Origin: Planctomycetota bacterium
GTDB lineage: Bacteria; Planctomycetota; Planctomycetia; Pirellulales; Pirellulaceae
DNA length: 21,557 bases
Reading direction: 5' to 3'
Assembly: GCA_024274855.1 (NCBI GenBank)
Contig: JAJSAJ010001041.1
Location: 1 to 21,557 of the forward strand
Of the stretch, positions 7,423 to 17,081 are shown one piece after another. A model generated the notes under the pieces. It was not told the origin of the DNA and searched no databases. It worked only from the letters and a program-made list of their open reading frames with translations. The translations under genes were made by a program, and so were the position numbers. Each line of letters starts with the position of its first letter. The first letter of the stretch is position 1.

Positions 7423-10400
7423 TCACTTGGTCGCCCGCGTCGGCTTGACGAAGAAGACCCATTCATTTGTACGCGGAGGATCGTAGATAATACTGTACTG
7501 AATCATCAACTCATTCGGTTTGTCGGCGTCGTATTTGTTGATGATACAGTTATGGCCGTAGCCGTCGGGCGACCGTCTGTCGCCGCTGACGATCACTCCG
7601 CTTTTCCAGTGGATGCCGTCGTCGGATTGGTAGAGCACGAACCGATGGCTTCCGTTGCCGCTGTGGCCCGACCTTCCGTGCAGATAGTACTTGCCGTTCA
7701 AATAGGCCAACTCCGGATCCCGGATCTTCTTATCGACTGGTGCTTTGCGCTGCGACCCCCAACTGCGGCCTCCATCATGACTGATGCAATAGTACAAGTG
7801 GTTCTCGTCCCGCGTCACATACGCTCCGGCAAGCAGACTGCCGTCCTTCATCACGCACAACGCCCCGTACCACGCGTCCTTTTGCAGCGGCAGTGTGCTG
7901 CGTCGACGCCACGTCTTCCCGTCATCGACGCTCGCATACAATTCGTGCGGACCGGGGACCGAATCAAACAGGACATAGCTGACCGAACCGGCCACTGCCG
8001 CGGCGGCCGGATACCCCACCGCACCGTCGCCAAACGGGTCGGGCCCGCTCCAGATTGCGCCGCAGTCTTTGCTGCGCATGACGCTGTTTCGCACGCGTTT
8101 GCCGTCATCGAACTGGGTCAGGATCAACACGGCAGTGCCTTTGTCGGTGACCAACCCTTCTTCGATCCACACCGGACGCTTACGATTCTTCTTGTAGGCT
8201 TCCAGCGAATAGGGAAACGGATGGCATTTGTCCCACGTTCGTCCCCTGTCTTTGCTGATCGCATACTCGCTCCAACCATCCACATTATGGGAACTGGTAT
8301 TCGCGTAGAACGCAACCAACGTGCCGTCGGCGTACTCCATACAAACCGGCCCGCCGTGCGAGCAGCGCTTGCGTCCGTCGAGCGGCCTGCTGAAGTCGGC
8401 AACCAAGGTGCCGAACACGTCGTCGCCAAGCTTCGTTGCCGGATCGTAATCGTAAAGGACAGCCTCATCGATCCCGGTGTGGTGTTCGTAATCCGGAGCA
8501 GCGGCAATGCGGCACCCCGCGTCGCTAACATCGATCAGTGGAATCTTCATCTTCTGAACGGCACTTCCCGATGCGTAACGGACTTTGCCACTTTCGTATT
8601 GGACCATCTTCGGGTCCACCAGCAGCCAGCGTTCGCCGGAACGGGTCGGCTGCGTTTTGACCTTGCGGTATTGATCCATTACGATCTCTTCGACTGCACC
8701 GGACTTGCTGAAGAGAATGTTGTACGCCGCTTTGGAAATTGCTTCGGGGTTGGTGATCTGAATTGTCCCGCCGGCAACGACCACATTTTTTTCCACACAA
8801 TAGTCCGACGATTTCGGAAACGACAACGCGGCATCGCCGTCGGCAATAAAGACGTTGCCCCGTATTGTATTATGCCGAGCCATGTGATTCTGCATGGGAC
8901 GTGCCACACGCACGCTCAGGTTGCCTTCGACCAGACAATCGACGGCCTGTTCGTCCAAATAGTATGCCGATGCACCGTAGCCGCCCGTGTCGACAATGTC
9001 GCGGACGTAGTTGCCTCGCAGGATAATCTCCTTACCCATGCTGATGTAGATACCGGCGCCGTCGTGCAGCACCTGCATCGCCCGGTAAATCAAGTTGTTC
9101 TCGATCCGATGTCCGTCCCCGCCGCAAATGATCGCGGAATACGGCGTGTCATGTATCGTGTTGTGCCGGATGGTACAAACCGGGCCGTCACGTCCCGCTC
9201 CCCAAATACCGATTGCACTGGGGTAAACTCGTCCCACATGATGAACATCATTGTTGCGGACTGTACATTCGCCGATTACACGTATGCCGCACGCCCCCGT
9301 GTCATGAATGCGACAGTTTTCGACACTGCACGACACGAGTTTCCAACCTCGCACACCCTGGCCGGCCACGTTCTCGATCTCCAAGTTCTCAAGCCGGCAG
9401 TCTTCGGCCGCAGTCAAGTTGATCGCGCCCGCAAACGCGCCGGCTCCAAAACCGCCGGCCTTCAACGGCGTGTTGGTCACCGCCAGCGTCAACCGGCGGA
9501 TCGTGATGTCTCGAGCCGATTTGCCGCTTTGCCCCGCAATGTGCACGATCGTTTCGACGGTGGGAGCCAACACCTTTGCTTTGGCCATGTCCTGCTCTGG
9601 TAACGGCCAATAGACGACTTTGCCGGACGTTCGATCTAAGTACCACTGTCCGGGCCGCGTCATTCCGCGGCGCACGTTCCACACCACGTATTTTTTTACG
9701 CCGAAAGCGCCCGGCGGGTGACCGCAGGGGTTGGAGAACGTGAGGATGTGCTTTTCCGCGTCGTTCCGTTCCACCCCCACAACCGACTCGTCCCACATGT
9801 GATAGACCGTCAGTTCGGCGTTGTTCACATCGAGCCACGGTCCGAGATCCTCCGGTCGGTATTTCAGCGTCGTCAGTTCCTTGCGTGTCGGTTTCCGCTT
9901 CCAACCCCCGTGCGTCGTACTCATCCACGGCACATTGAACGTACTCAAGTGCGTATAGGTCTCTTTTTCCGGAAGCCGGGCGCGCGGGCATATGCGGCCG
10001 TCCACGACCAGCAAGCGAAAGTCCCACTTGCCCGATTTCACGTCCGGCAAATCCGCCGCCCAAAACCGATCGCCGTCGCGTCGCCACTCGGTGATCCGCC
10101 GACCGCCGTAGAGAACGGCTCGAGCACCGCTTGCCGCCTCGATCGTCAGTCCGGCATCCTTCGGGCCCAATTCGATCGGGCGGGCCACGAAGTACTCGCC
10201 CCCTCGAACCACAATACGACGCTTTCCTCCCGCGGCCGACCGGCGGGAAAGCTGCACTGCCTTGTGCAAGTCGGCTACCGGCCCGTCCGACCCGTCGGCC
10301 GCCGGTTTCTCCAAACGCCCCGACCACGCGTCGTTGCCGTTGGGTGAAACAAACCATGTCTCTTCCGCGTTCGACGAGCGGGCAGGGCCAAAAAGGACCA

Positions 10401-10449
10401 AACCCGTCGCAACCAACCCTGTGCCGAGAAGACGTATCGCAACGTTCAT
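7423..10449 (-). CDS. Secreted beta-helix (GH141-like) plus sialidase-like propeller fusion
   Basis: A 1008-residue exported protein with a signal peptide at residues 1-28 (core LLGTGLVATGLVLF, cleavage at SNA). Residues 31 to about 620 look like a right-handed parallel beta-helix: the opening WFVSPNGNDAWSGR is typical of GH141-like/Beta_helix proteins, and repeated N-x-I/V-H-D-type turns (IHDTGACGIR, IRHNTIHDTPYSAI, IENNLIYRAM, LRGNYVRDI) follow between about 345 and 580. Residues about 690-1008 resemble an exo-alpha-sialidase/BNR propeller, with five Asp-box-like motifs at S732-W739, S793-W800, S840-W847, S890-W897 and S942-W948. Either half could act on complex glycans; GH141 members include fucosidase and xylanase activities. 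I did not identify a full sialidase arginine triad. The upstream region contains an operator-like palindrome and a weak GAGG ribosome binding site. Confidence 0.88.
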   Translation of the reverse strand: MNVAIRLLGTGLVATGLVLFGPARSSNAEETWFVSPNGNDAWSGRLEKPAADGSDGPVADLHKAVQLSRRSAAGGKRRIVVRGGEYFVARPIELGPKDAGLTIEAASGARAVLYGGRRITEWRRDGDRFWAADLPDVKSGKWDFRLLVVDGRICPRARLPEKETYTHLSTFNVPWMSTTHGGWKRKPTRKELTTLKYRPEDLGPWLDVNNAELTVYHMWDESVVGVERNDAEKHILTFSNPCGHPPGAFGVKKYVVWNVRRGMTRPGQWYLDRTSGKVVYWPLPEQDMAKAKVLAPTVETIVHIAGQSGKSARDITIRRLTLAVTNTPLKAGGFGAGAFAGAINLTAAEDCRLENLEIENVAGQGVRGWKLVSCSVENCRIHDTGACGIRVIGECTVRNNDVHHVGRVYPSAIGIWGAGRDGPVCTIRHNTIHDTPYSAIICGGDGHRIENNLIYRAMQVLHDGAGIYISMGKEIILRGNYVRDIVDTGGYGASAYYLDEQAVDCLVEGNLSVRVARPMQNHMARHNTIRGNVFIADGDAALSFPKSSDYCVEKNVVVAGGTIQITNPEAISKAAYNILFSKSGAVEEIVMDQYRKVKTQPTRSGERWLLVDPKMVQYESGKVRYASGSAVQKMKIPLIDVSDAGCRIAAAPDYEHHTGIDEAVLYDYDPATKLGDDVFGTLVADFSRPLDGRKRCSHGGPVCMEYADGTLVAFYANTSSHNVDGWSEYAISKDRGRTWDKCHPFPYSLEAYKKNRKRPVWIEEGLVTDKGTAVLILTQFDDGKRVRNSVMRSKDCGAIWSGPDPFGDGAVGYPAAAAVAGSVSYVLFDSVPGPHELYASVDDGKTWRRRSTLPLQKDAWYGALCVMKDGSLLAGAYVTRDENHLYYCISHDGGRSWGSQRKAPVDKKIRDPELAYLNGKYYLHGRSGHSGNGSHRFVLYQSDDGIHWKSGVIVSGDRRSPDGYGHNCIINKYDADKPNELMIQYSIIYDPPRTNEWVFFVKPTRATK

Positions 10450-10589
10450 GAAAATGCCTCATCAATTCGCGAAGGTCGAGTCATAACACAATCTCTTCCA
10501 GCCTTAAGTTCAAAGTCGAGACCCGATTCCATCTCATATAAATCAATAGCAGATTGTTTTCGCCATTTGGCTATCTCCTCTAACAGGAT

Positions 10590-10612
10590 TTGACGAAAAT
10601 ATTTTCGGTCAA
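10590..10612. promoter_or_regulatory. Operator-like palindrome upstream of the beta-helix/sialidase gene
   Basis: A perfect 14-base palindrome cgaaaatattttcg (10594-10607) is flanked by ttgac (10590-10594) and gtcaa (10608-10612), giving a 23-base near-symmetrical site with one extra base on the right. It lies about 140 bases upstream of the start at 10449. Length and symmetry are typical of a dimeric repressor or activator site. The cognate regulator is not in the window and no -10/-35 could be fixed, so the regulatory role is inference. Confidence 0.45.
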
Positions 10613-10636
10613 CAGCTAACAGGCCGCAAGCGGTCG

Positions 10637-12262
10637 TTGCCATTTTGCCAAACGCGGATCTTGAATCCGCGACATTCACTCTTTCGAACGGCGGACATCT
10701 TCTTTCGTACTGGTCTGCTCCCGCACGGCCCGCATGCCGGAATCAGCATGGTCGATTGCATTGTGCGAATGCCGAGTGGAGGCGTTGTCTGCCGGACCGA
10801 GCAACGGGCGAATGTATTTCTTGAGGACACGCGAGTCAGCGGCGCGGTGGCCGTCCGCAGTGGCGGGCCCCGAATTCCCGCCTCTGACTCCTGGACGCAC
10901 ATTCGTCGCTACTCCTGCGCTCGTGACCACGGCGTCAACCTGATCAACGGCCGTGCCACAACCGATGAAATCGCGGACTGGACGCGCGCAACTTCCGTGC
11001 CTTCGTTTGAAGCACTGCGCAATCGCCACTACCGCCGCACTCCGTCGTTCGAGGACGAGGACGCGGTGAACGTAAAATCCTACGGCGCCAAAGGGGATCA
11101 GGTCACCGACGACACCGAGGCGTTCCGGAAAGCAATCGCCGCGAGCGACAAGGTGTTTGTGCCCAAAGGCAAGTACAAGCTGTTGGGCACGCTTCACCTT
11201 GGCCGGAAGACTCAGCTGTTCGGACTGGCCAGCGCGTTCTGTTCCATCGGAGATGCCGGCCCGAGCCAGAAGCTATGGCAGCGAATTGCCGGCAATAAGA
11301 CATTCAAGATCGTTACCGACGAAGGAGCCGATGCCACCCCGGCACTCTCCTTCCTTTCGGTGCGAGGGCGGGTTGATTGGCGGGCCGGCGGTGGCAGCTG
11401 CATGCTGGCGCCGTCGCTGCTCACCGTGTCGGCGTCCGGCGGCGGCCGTTTCTACGGCGTCATGGCACGTGGTGGACCTCTTATCCTGGAAGGCGTGCGA
11501 CAGCCGGCGTCGTTCTACGCGTTGAACGTGGAACGGAAGGGGACGAATCCGCAATCGCTGATCCGCAACTGTGCCAACATTCGGGTTTACTTCTTCAAGG
11601 TCGAGGCGGGAACGATCAACCGAGCCAACGCCGGCGACGCCAACACGCCCTGTCGTATCGCCGACTCGAAGAACATTCGCGTTTACTGCATGTACGGTGT
11701 CGTGCGCAAGCTACAGGACCGGCCGATGCTCGAGGTGGTCAATTCCCGTGACGTTGTCGTGGCGCAATTGAAAACATTCAGTCCGGGCAGGTTTCCTCAT
11801 CTCGTCGAGCTTCACGGTTCGGGGAAATATGAACTTCCATCCTCCCGAACGTGTGCATTGGACGTGTTGATCCGTGGACGCAAGGCGAGGAAGTCATGCC
11901 CACCATCATACGTTGCGGGATGGTCACTTGTATCAGGGACGATTCCAGAGTGGATCGAGTGGGTCGCCCAGCCGCTCAGTGCAAAGGAGCTGAAAGCGTT
12001 GCGCGTGGGTGCGCAACGTGGCCGGCCCCGTAAACAACCCCCCAAAGACCCCCGTCCCCTTTGCTTCCAGGAGCTGCCCGGCATTCCGGAAAGCTCTTTC
12101 GATGAGCGTGGAACATCCGAAACCGATAGCGAAACACCGGATAACCGTTGCGGACAGCCTCACTCTTTCAGACGCCCGACCATGAGTTTCGTTCCTGATC
12201 GTGTTTCGTCCTCCACGACGGCAACCACAATCGGACTGGCTGTCCTGTCGAATCGCAGTTGA
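10637..12262 (+). pseudogene. 5'-truncated pectate-lyase-superfamily (beta-helix) protein
   Basis: The frame is open for 541 codons, but only about residues 27-465 look like authentic protein. There is no signal peptide. Recognisable sequence begins abruptly near 10,710 with PHGPHAGISMVDC, inside what looks like a beta-helix coil rather than at an N-terminus. From residue 144 (VNVKSYGAKGDQVTDDTEAF) it matches the Pectate_lyase_3 opening motif, followed by VFVPKGKYKLLGTLHLG. After about nucleotide 12,030 the composition becomes proline/arginine/serine-rich run-on and the frame crosses 103 bases into the convergent kinase gene, so the natural stop is probably lost. The 5' break lies next to the palindrome at 10653-10671. 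A secreted polysaccharide lyase or glycosidase ancestor is likely; the present copy is probably inactive. Confidence 0.6.
10653..10671. repeat. REP-like hairpin at a truncation junction
   Basis: The arms cgcggat (10653-10659) and atccgcg (10665-10671) form a perfect 7-bp stem with loop cttga. It has no T-tract, so it is not a typical terminator. It lies about 40-60 bases from where recognisable protein sequence of the truncated beta-helix fragment begins, consistent with rearrangement at a repeat. Confidence 0.5.
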
Positions 12263-15200
12263 TAGTCGAACACGTACCCCGGTGCGCGAAGTTCAAAGCG
12301 GCCGGGAGTGTCGCGATGAAACCGAGTGAACAGGATGGAAAGCCTGTCCGGACGCAGTTCACCCAGAACGAAATCACCATTCGGATCGACCCAATGCTGG
12401 TTCCCGCTCCATGGAAACTTCGAGACGTCGCGAACGCGCTCCCACTGTTCGGCCTGGCCGTCGAAACGACACAACCAGACCGGCTGGTTGCCCGCGTCTT
12501 CCAGAGTCGGCTTTCGAACAAAGGCATACAGGTTGCCATCATCCCCGGCGAAGAGGCGTTTCACGCCGAGATCGAACACGGAATGAAACCGGCCGTCCTC
12601 CCAGACTCCGACGCGCGGCAGGGAACCATCGAACACATAACGATACCGCCAGTATCCAAAAACCGACTTTCCCGGCCCGGCCGGAACAACGGAGGTGAGC
12701 CTGTACCCGTCGCCACTGACGCCGATGGACCGGGATTCCCATTTTCCATCGACGCGAGACGTATGGACCATGTCGTAGGTGCTCCAGGTCCAGTGAAAGA
12801 TGTCACGGAGCGATCCGTTGTCATGGAAGATCGCGCGGGGGGTGACAAAATCGTTGGCGGGATCGTCTCCCAGCAGTTCGTATTCCCATTTCCCGTCGAC
12901 TCGCCGGGCGTGGAATTTTTCGTATTCAAACGCACTCTTTTCTGGTTGTCGGCGACGAAAGAGCACGACGGGAACTTCCTGTCGGCCCGCCAGTTGAAGC
13001 GATGCGGAATCATCGATGTTCCTGTTTCGCCGGGAATCTCCCGCGCGAATTTGTTCGATCAGCAATTCGCTCTCGGCTTGGCGATAATAGAACAGCTCGC
13101 CCAGCTTCGAATCGAGTTCGCGCAGGAACAGCCCGTGGATCGTGCCCTTCTGATCGATTGCGATACTTCGCCACGGTTGGAAACGGATGCGCTCGTTTCG
13201 GAAGTGTTCGATAACTGTCCCGGACCAGGAGACTGGCTCGATCGTCTGATCGGGAGCCACGTCGCCGGTTGCCGTCCGTGACACGGCAAGTTGACCGTCT
13301 TCCGACACCAGGGCCAATCTGTTGGCATTCGATACCGATGCCAGAACGGTGTATCGCACATCGCCAAGTCCGGCCTTGAAATGCACGTCGATCGATTCCG
13401 GGTCGAGAAACGCCAGTTCGTTGTTTCGCGTGAGCATCACAAACCGTCGACCATCACCGGTTGTCGTGATGATCGCATCGCGAAAGGTGAGTTCGGTGAT
13501 ATTCCGGACCGCGAACGTGATGTCTCCGTCCGTCGAAACCGATTTCAATTGAAGCCAGAACCGATCCGAAGTGCATACTCGCTTTGCGTTGGTCGGGCTC
13601 CAGCACAATGCCGTGCCCCGACTCCCTGTGATTCCAATGTGATCCCGCGTCGGTCGAAAGGCGCGGGTTTCATAGATCGGCGAGGCGTCTTTCGGCCCCA
13701 GGGCGGCCAGCAGCGAACCATTCTGGTTCCAGGCAATCAGACCTGAGTAAGGACGGCCTTCCTCGACGTGAATTAACTGCTTTGTCAGTAACTCTCCTTC
13801 CGGCAGTCGCCAGACCAGCAGGTATCCCTTCTCGTCAACGGCAGCGATCTGCGATCCGCCGGGCCGTACGGCAGCGTTCATCACCGGAATCGATACAGGA
13901 ATCGGTTTGAGTTCCGGGGCCGGCTCGATGCCGTTGCCCTCCTTTCGCCAGAATCGGATCTCCCGATCGCCCCAGGTGGCAACACAGCCGGCCTCAGGCA
14001 TTCCGACGATGCCGCGCCCCGATTCGTGTGCCTGCCGCGTGGCTGTCGTCTCGTCATCACGCGTGTCGATCAATCTGAGTTCGCCACCGGGACTGATGCT
14101 CCAGAGGAACCGTTCGGAGCGAGGATCGAAGGCGATGCGACTGTGCGGCTCCAGTCGCGTACCCAGCGGCCGCACCATGTGTTTAGTGGCTGCACGTTTT
14201 TGACACCAACCCTGAATGTACGAATCTTTCAGAGCGGCAATGAGAGTCGGGTGAGTCGGCGACGCCAGCAGTTTTCCTGACCGGCGAAATGGAGGTTCGA
14301 TCTCCAGTCCGGATTCCTCGCACGCACGAAGAATGCTTTCCTGTCGGCGGCTTCCGCGGCCGCACTTGAATCGCCGTGTCCGGGGGATGACGGAATCGCC
14401 GTCCAGGTCGACGATGGCGATCCTATCGGCACTTTCGTCCAGCACGAAAAGCTGTTGTCCCCGAATCGCCAGTCCCGAACTGAGTCTCGTATCGGCGCGG
14501 CGATCGATCAGGATGACCGAATCGCGAACGAAAGCGTTGCCAGGTTCCAGTTCCAGGCGATTCACGATACCGCGACCGGCGGCGACGAAGACCTCGATAT
14601 TCGGCCCGTTTCCAGGCCGGCTGACCAGATCGCGGATCGGTCGGCCAAATTCTCGCGTGAATCGCTGCTCACCGTCGGAACTCAGAAACACAACACGGCC
14701 CGACTGTGTTCCGTACAACACACCGCCGGTCGTCGCGATCATCGCCAGTACGGGGCTGTTCCCCTGATCGATCGGCTTCGACGTCATCGGCTGATTGTCA
14801 TCACTGACGGCATACACCGCTCCACTTTCTCCGCCGCAGAACAAACGACGGCCTTCCAGGGACCTCGCGATGACATACAACGGATCGTTCGATCCACAGC
14901 GGGCTTCACCGACCAGCTTGTAGGCCGGAGCTTCATCTTTGTTCAGGGAATATCGCAGGACACGACCATCCAGCGTCGCAGCGAGAACCGTTGACGGAGT
15001 TGCTCCAAAACAGACCGAGGTCACGGAGTCTCTTGCGGGTTGCGGCTTCTCTTCACTTGCGGCCCGTTGACGAATCTCGAGCACGTGAAGGAACCGTCGC
15101 CGCTGTTTGTCGAAGACTCCAGTTCGAAGTTCGTGTTCTCGTTCGAGCGTTGCCAGGTTCCAGACAGCCAGATTATCGGCACCGTCGATTGTGACCGCGC

Positions 15201-17040
15201 GTTTCCCATCCCGCGACAGGTCGGCGTCGAGGATCTGGGAACTGGACCAGGTAAGACGGAAGGTTTGCCAGGCCGGGCTGCGTAGTTGCCGGCTCAGGAA
15301 CAGTGTGTCGATACTGCGTTTCGAAACCGGCACCTCGGCAAGGGCTTGCTGTGCGGCGGCGAATTCACCGTTCTCAAAGTGCTGCTTTGCCACCTGCTGG
15401 GCAAGCTGCGTCTGTTTTGCCAGAGTCAGGTTGTAGTTTTCGACCGCCTTGTTCTTTTCCGAGATGGCCGATAATCGTTGCCGCGACGCGTCATTCTGGC
15501 TGCGGATGGCCGTTTTCGTCTGTCGATCCGCAATGATTCGAAGCCGCGATTCGCGGCGAGCAGCGAACGTCTGACCAATGGCGAAAAGAAGACTGACCAG
15601 CAACAGCATCGTCACCAATAGCGCCGCGAGCTTGTGGTTGCGGCACGTGTCGCCAATTCGTTCGATCGCTCCACGCGGTCTTGCCGTAACGGGTTGGCCG
15701 TCCTGAAATCGTCGCAGATCATGGACCAGTTCATCGCAGTCGGCATAGCGTTCCTCGACGGCGACCGCCGTGCATTTGTCGATGATCGCCGATAGATCGC
15801 CTGGAAACCGGCTTCCGAAATCGGACAGCTTCCCCTGTTTTCCGGTCCTGGCCGCGTGGCGGTATTCCGCCAGACTTTTGGCTTCCAGCAACACGCGCCC
15901 GTACAGCAGTTCGTACAACGTAGCGCCGAGCGAATACAAATCGCTGCGGCGTTCCGCATGTCCATCGAAAACTTCGGGTGCCATGTAACGCAGCGTTCCG
16001 GCGATATACTCGGACCGTGGTTCCGAGTCGGGTGTGAAGCGTTCCGCCAATCCGAAATCGAACAGCCAGGCGTGCCCATCGGGCTGAAGCAGGATATTGC
16101 CGGGCTTGATGTCGCGATGCAGAATTCCGATGCGATGCGCATAGGCCAGTGCATCGGCTATCTGGATTCCGATGTTCGTGACGCTGGCGGTCAATTCCTC
16201 GGTTGTCAGCCGAGTCCACGACGCGGTACTCGAAAACGCCGATCGAACCACCGGGACAGCGACGGACGTATCCTGCTGTGGTCGAGCCGTTTCGCATTCG
16301 TCGGTGGCGTGTCGCCCGGCAAACGACGCGACAATCGTGCATGCCATGTCTTCGTCATCCGTGTCGACCGCGCTCCCGTCGTTCACCGCCTGCAACGCGT
16401 GCAGGATGTGGTTCAACGAGACCCCTTCAACGAACTGCATGGCAATGCAGTCGCGGCGTTCGCTCGGACCGGTCTCGGTGTCCGAAGAAGCGGGATACTC
16501 AACGGGCAGGTCATCATGGAACTGGTAAACCTGCACGATGTTCGAATGCTGCAACCGAGCAATCGATTTGGCTTCCGCCCGCAGTCGTTCGAGCGCTGTC
16601 TGATTCGGCCTGCCGCTGCGTCGCAACAGTCGCGGTGAAATCACTTTCAGCGCGAAGTGCCTTTGCAGTTTTGCATCGTGGGCTTTGTAAACGACGCCCA
16701 TCGCACCGCGGCCGAGTTCTGTTTCAATTTCGAACGCGCCGATTTTCATAGGCCGCGCGCGGGTCGGTTCCGGACTGTCCGCGTGATTTCTGCTCTGCCC
16801 CTGCTTCAGGTCGTCGGAAGTGGCCGTTCCCGAAGCGGGAAAGTCAACCAGAGCGTCGTCCAATCTCTTCTCGAGCGGATCGCTGACAGGTTCATCGTGT
16901 CGCAGCAGCGAACGCAAATCATCGAGCAGCGATTTGTCAGCACCGCATTGTTCGACAAGCCATGCATCGCGTTGCTCTGCGGAGATTTCCAAAGCGGCCA
17001 AAAATAATTGTTGCTCACGATTTATCGGAATCTCATTCAT
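12160..17040 (-). CDS. Transmembrane Ser/Thr protein kinase with large beta-propeller sensor region
   Basis: I prefer the ATG at 17040-17038 (1626 residues), which follows AAGGA at about seven bases; the frame itself extends upstream to 17124. Residues 1-60 contain the leucine/acid-rich helical segment common in front of planctomycete kinases (FLAALEISAEQRDAWLVEQCG). The Hanks-type kinase domain spans about 102-445: glycine loop LGRGAMGVV (109-117), lysine K132, catalytic HRDIKPGN (308-315), DFG (328-330) and APE (354-356) are all intact, so it should be active. A Ser/Thr/Asp-rich insertion of about 65 residues (about 216-282) interrupts the domain between the hinge and the C-lobe helices. 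One membrane segment lies at about 470-490, then a coiled-coil and helical stretch (about 492-590), then over 1000 residues of WD40-like and other beta-repeat sequence, probably outside the cytoplasm. It follows the ECF sigma gene by 41 bases and probably forms an operon with it, phosphorylating the sigma factor or a partner. Confidence 0.92.
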   Translation of the reverse strand: MNEIPINREQQLFLAALEISAEQRDAWLVEQCGADKSLLDDLRSLLRHDEPVSDPLEKRLDDALVDFPASGTATSDDLKQGQSRNHADSPEPTRARPMKIGAFEIETELGRGAMGVVYKAHDAKLQRHFALKVISPRLLRRSGRPNQTALERLRAEAKSIARLQHSNIVQVYQFHDDLPVEYPASSDTETGPSERRDCIAMQFVEGVSLNHILHALQAVNDGSAVDTDDEDMACTIVASFAGRHATDECETARPQQDTSVAVPVVRSAFSSTASWTRLTTEELTASVTNIGIQIADALAYAHRIGILHRDIKPGNILLQPDGHAWLFDFGLAERFTPDSEPRSEYIAGTLRYMAPEVFDGHAERRSDLYSLGATLYELLYGRVLLEAKSLAEYRHAARTGKQGKLSDFGSRFPGDLSAIIDKCTAVAVEERYADCDELVHDLRRFQDGQPVTARPRGAIERIGDTCRNHKLAALLVTMLLLVSLLFAIGQTFAARRESRLRIIADRQTKTAIRSQNDASRQRLSAISEKNKAVENYNLTLAKQTQLAQQVAKQHFENGEFAAAQQALAEVPVSKRSIDTLFLSRQLRSPAWQTFRLTWSSSQILDADLSRDGKRAVTIDGADNLAVWNLATLEREHELRTGVFDKQRRRFLHVLEIRQRAASEEKPQPARDSVTSVCFGATPSTVLAATLDGRVLRYSLNKDEAPAYKLVGEARCGSNDPLYVIARSLEGRRLFCGGESGAVYAVSDDNQPMTSKPIDQGNSPVLAMIATTGGVLYGTQSGRVVFLSSDGEQRFTREFGRPIRDLVSRPGNGPNIEVFVAAGRGIVNRLELEPGNAFVRDSVILIDRRADTRLSSGLAIRGQQLFVLDESADRIAIVDLDGDSVIPRTRRFKCGRGSRRQESILRACEESGLEIEPPFRRSGKLLASPTHPTLIAALKDSYIQGWCQKRAATKHMVRPLGTRLEPHSRIAFDPRSERFLWSISPGGELRLIDTRDDETTATRQAHESGRGIVGMPEAGCVATWGDREIRFWRKEGNGIEPAPELKPIPVSIPVMNAAVRPGGSQIAAVDEKGYLLVWRLPEGELLTKQLIHVEEGRPYSGLIAWNQNGSLLAALGPKDASPIYETRAFRPTRDHIGITGSRGTALCWSPTNAKRVCTSDRFWLQLKSVSTDGDITFAVRNITELTFRDAIITTTGDGRRFVMLTRNNELAFLDPESIDVHFKAGLGDVRYTVLASVSNANRLALVSEDGQLAVSRTATGDVAPDQTIEPVSWSGTVIEHFRNERIRFQPWRSIAIDQKGTIHGLFLRELDSKLGELFYYRQAESELLIEQIRAGDSRRNRNIDDSASLQLAGRQEVPVVLFRRRQPEKSAFEYEKFHARRVDGKWEYELLGDDPANDFVTPRAIFHDNGSLRDIFHWTWSTYDMVHTSRVDGKWESRSIGVSGDGYRLTSVVPAGPGKSVFGYWRYRYVFDGSLPRVGVWEDGRFHSVFDLGVKRLFAGDDGNLYAFVRKPTLEDAGNQPVWLCRFDGQAEQWERVRDVSKFPWSGNQHWVDPNGDFVLGELRPDRLSILFTRFHRDTPGRFELRAPGYVFDYQLRFDRTASPIVVAVVEDETRSGTKLMVGRLKE

Positions 17041-17081
17041 CGATTTCCTTGCTCTCTTGTGAGCGTCTAAACCGCTCACCC

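Larger units (their letters stand above)
10450..10700. other. AT-rich intergenic region upstream of the fusion gene
   Basis: This stretch is markedly richer in A+T than its neighbours. It contains a 23-base near-perfect palindrome (10590-10612) and a hairpin (10653-10671), and ends at the junction with the truncated pectate-lyase-like fragment. A minus-strand frame of 77 codons (10446-10679) is open and overlaps the next start as ATGA, but reads through both palindromes and uses A/T-ending codons unlike the neighbours. I treat it as doubtful. The promoter of the 10449 gene probably lies here. Confidence 0.5.

Noticed and set aside
7375..9603. 742-codon plus-strand open frame over the beta-helix/sialidase gene
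   Set aside because: The minus-strand product has a signal peptide, beta-helix turns and five Asp-boxes; the plus-strand frame is a long shadow caused by high GC.
12259..13281. 340-codon plus-strand open frame over the kinase C-terminus
   Set aside because: It lies antisense within the continuous 1626-codon kinase frame and has no domain or convincing ribosome binding site.
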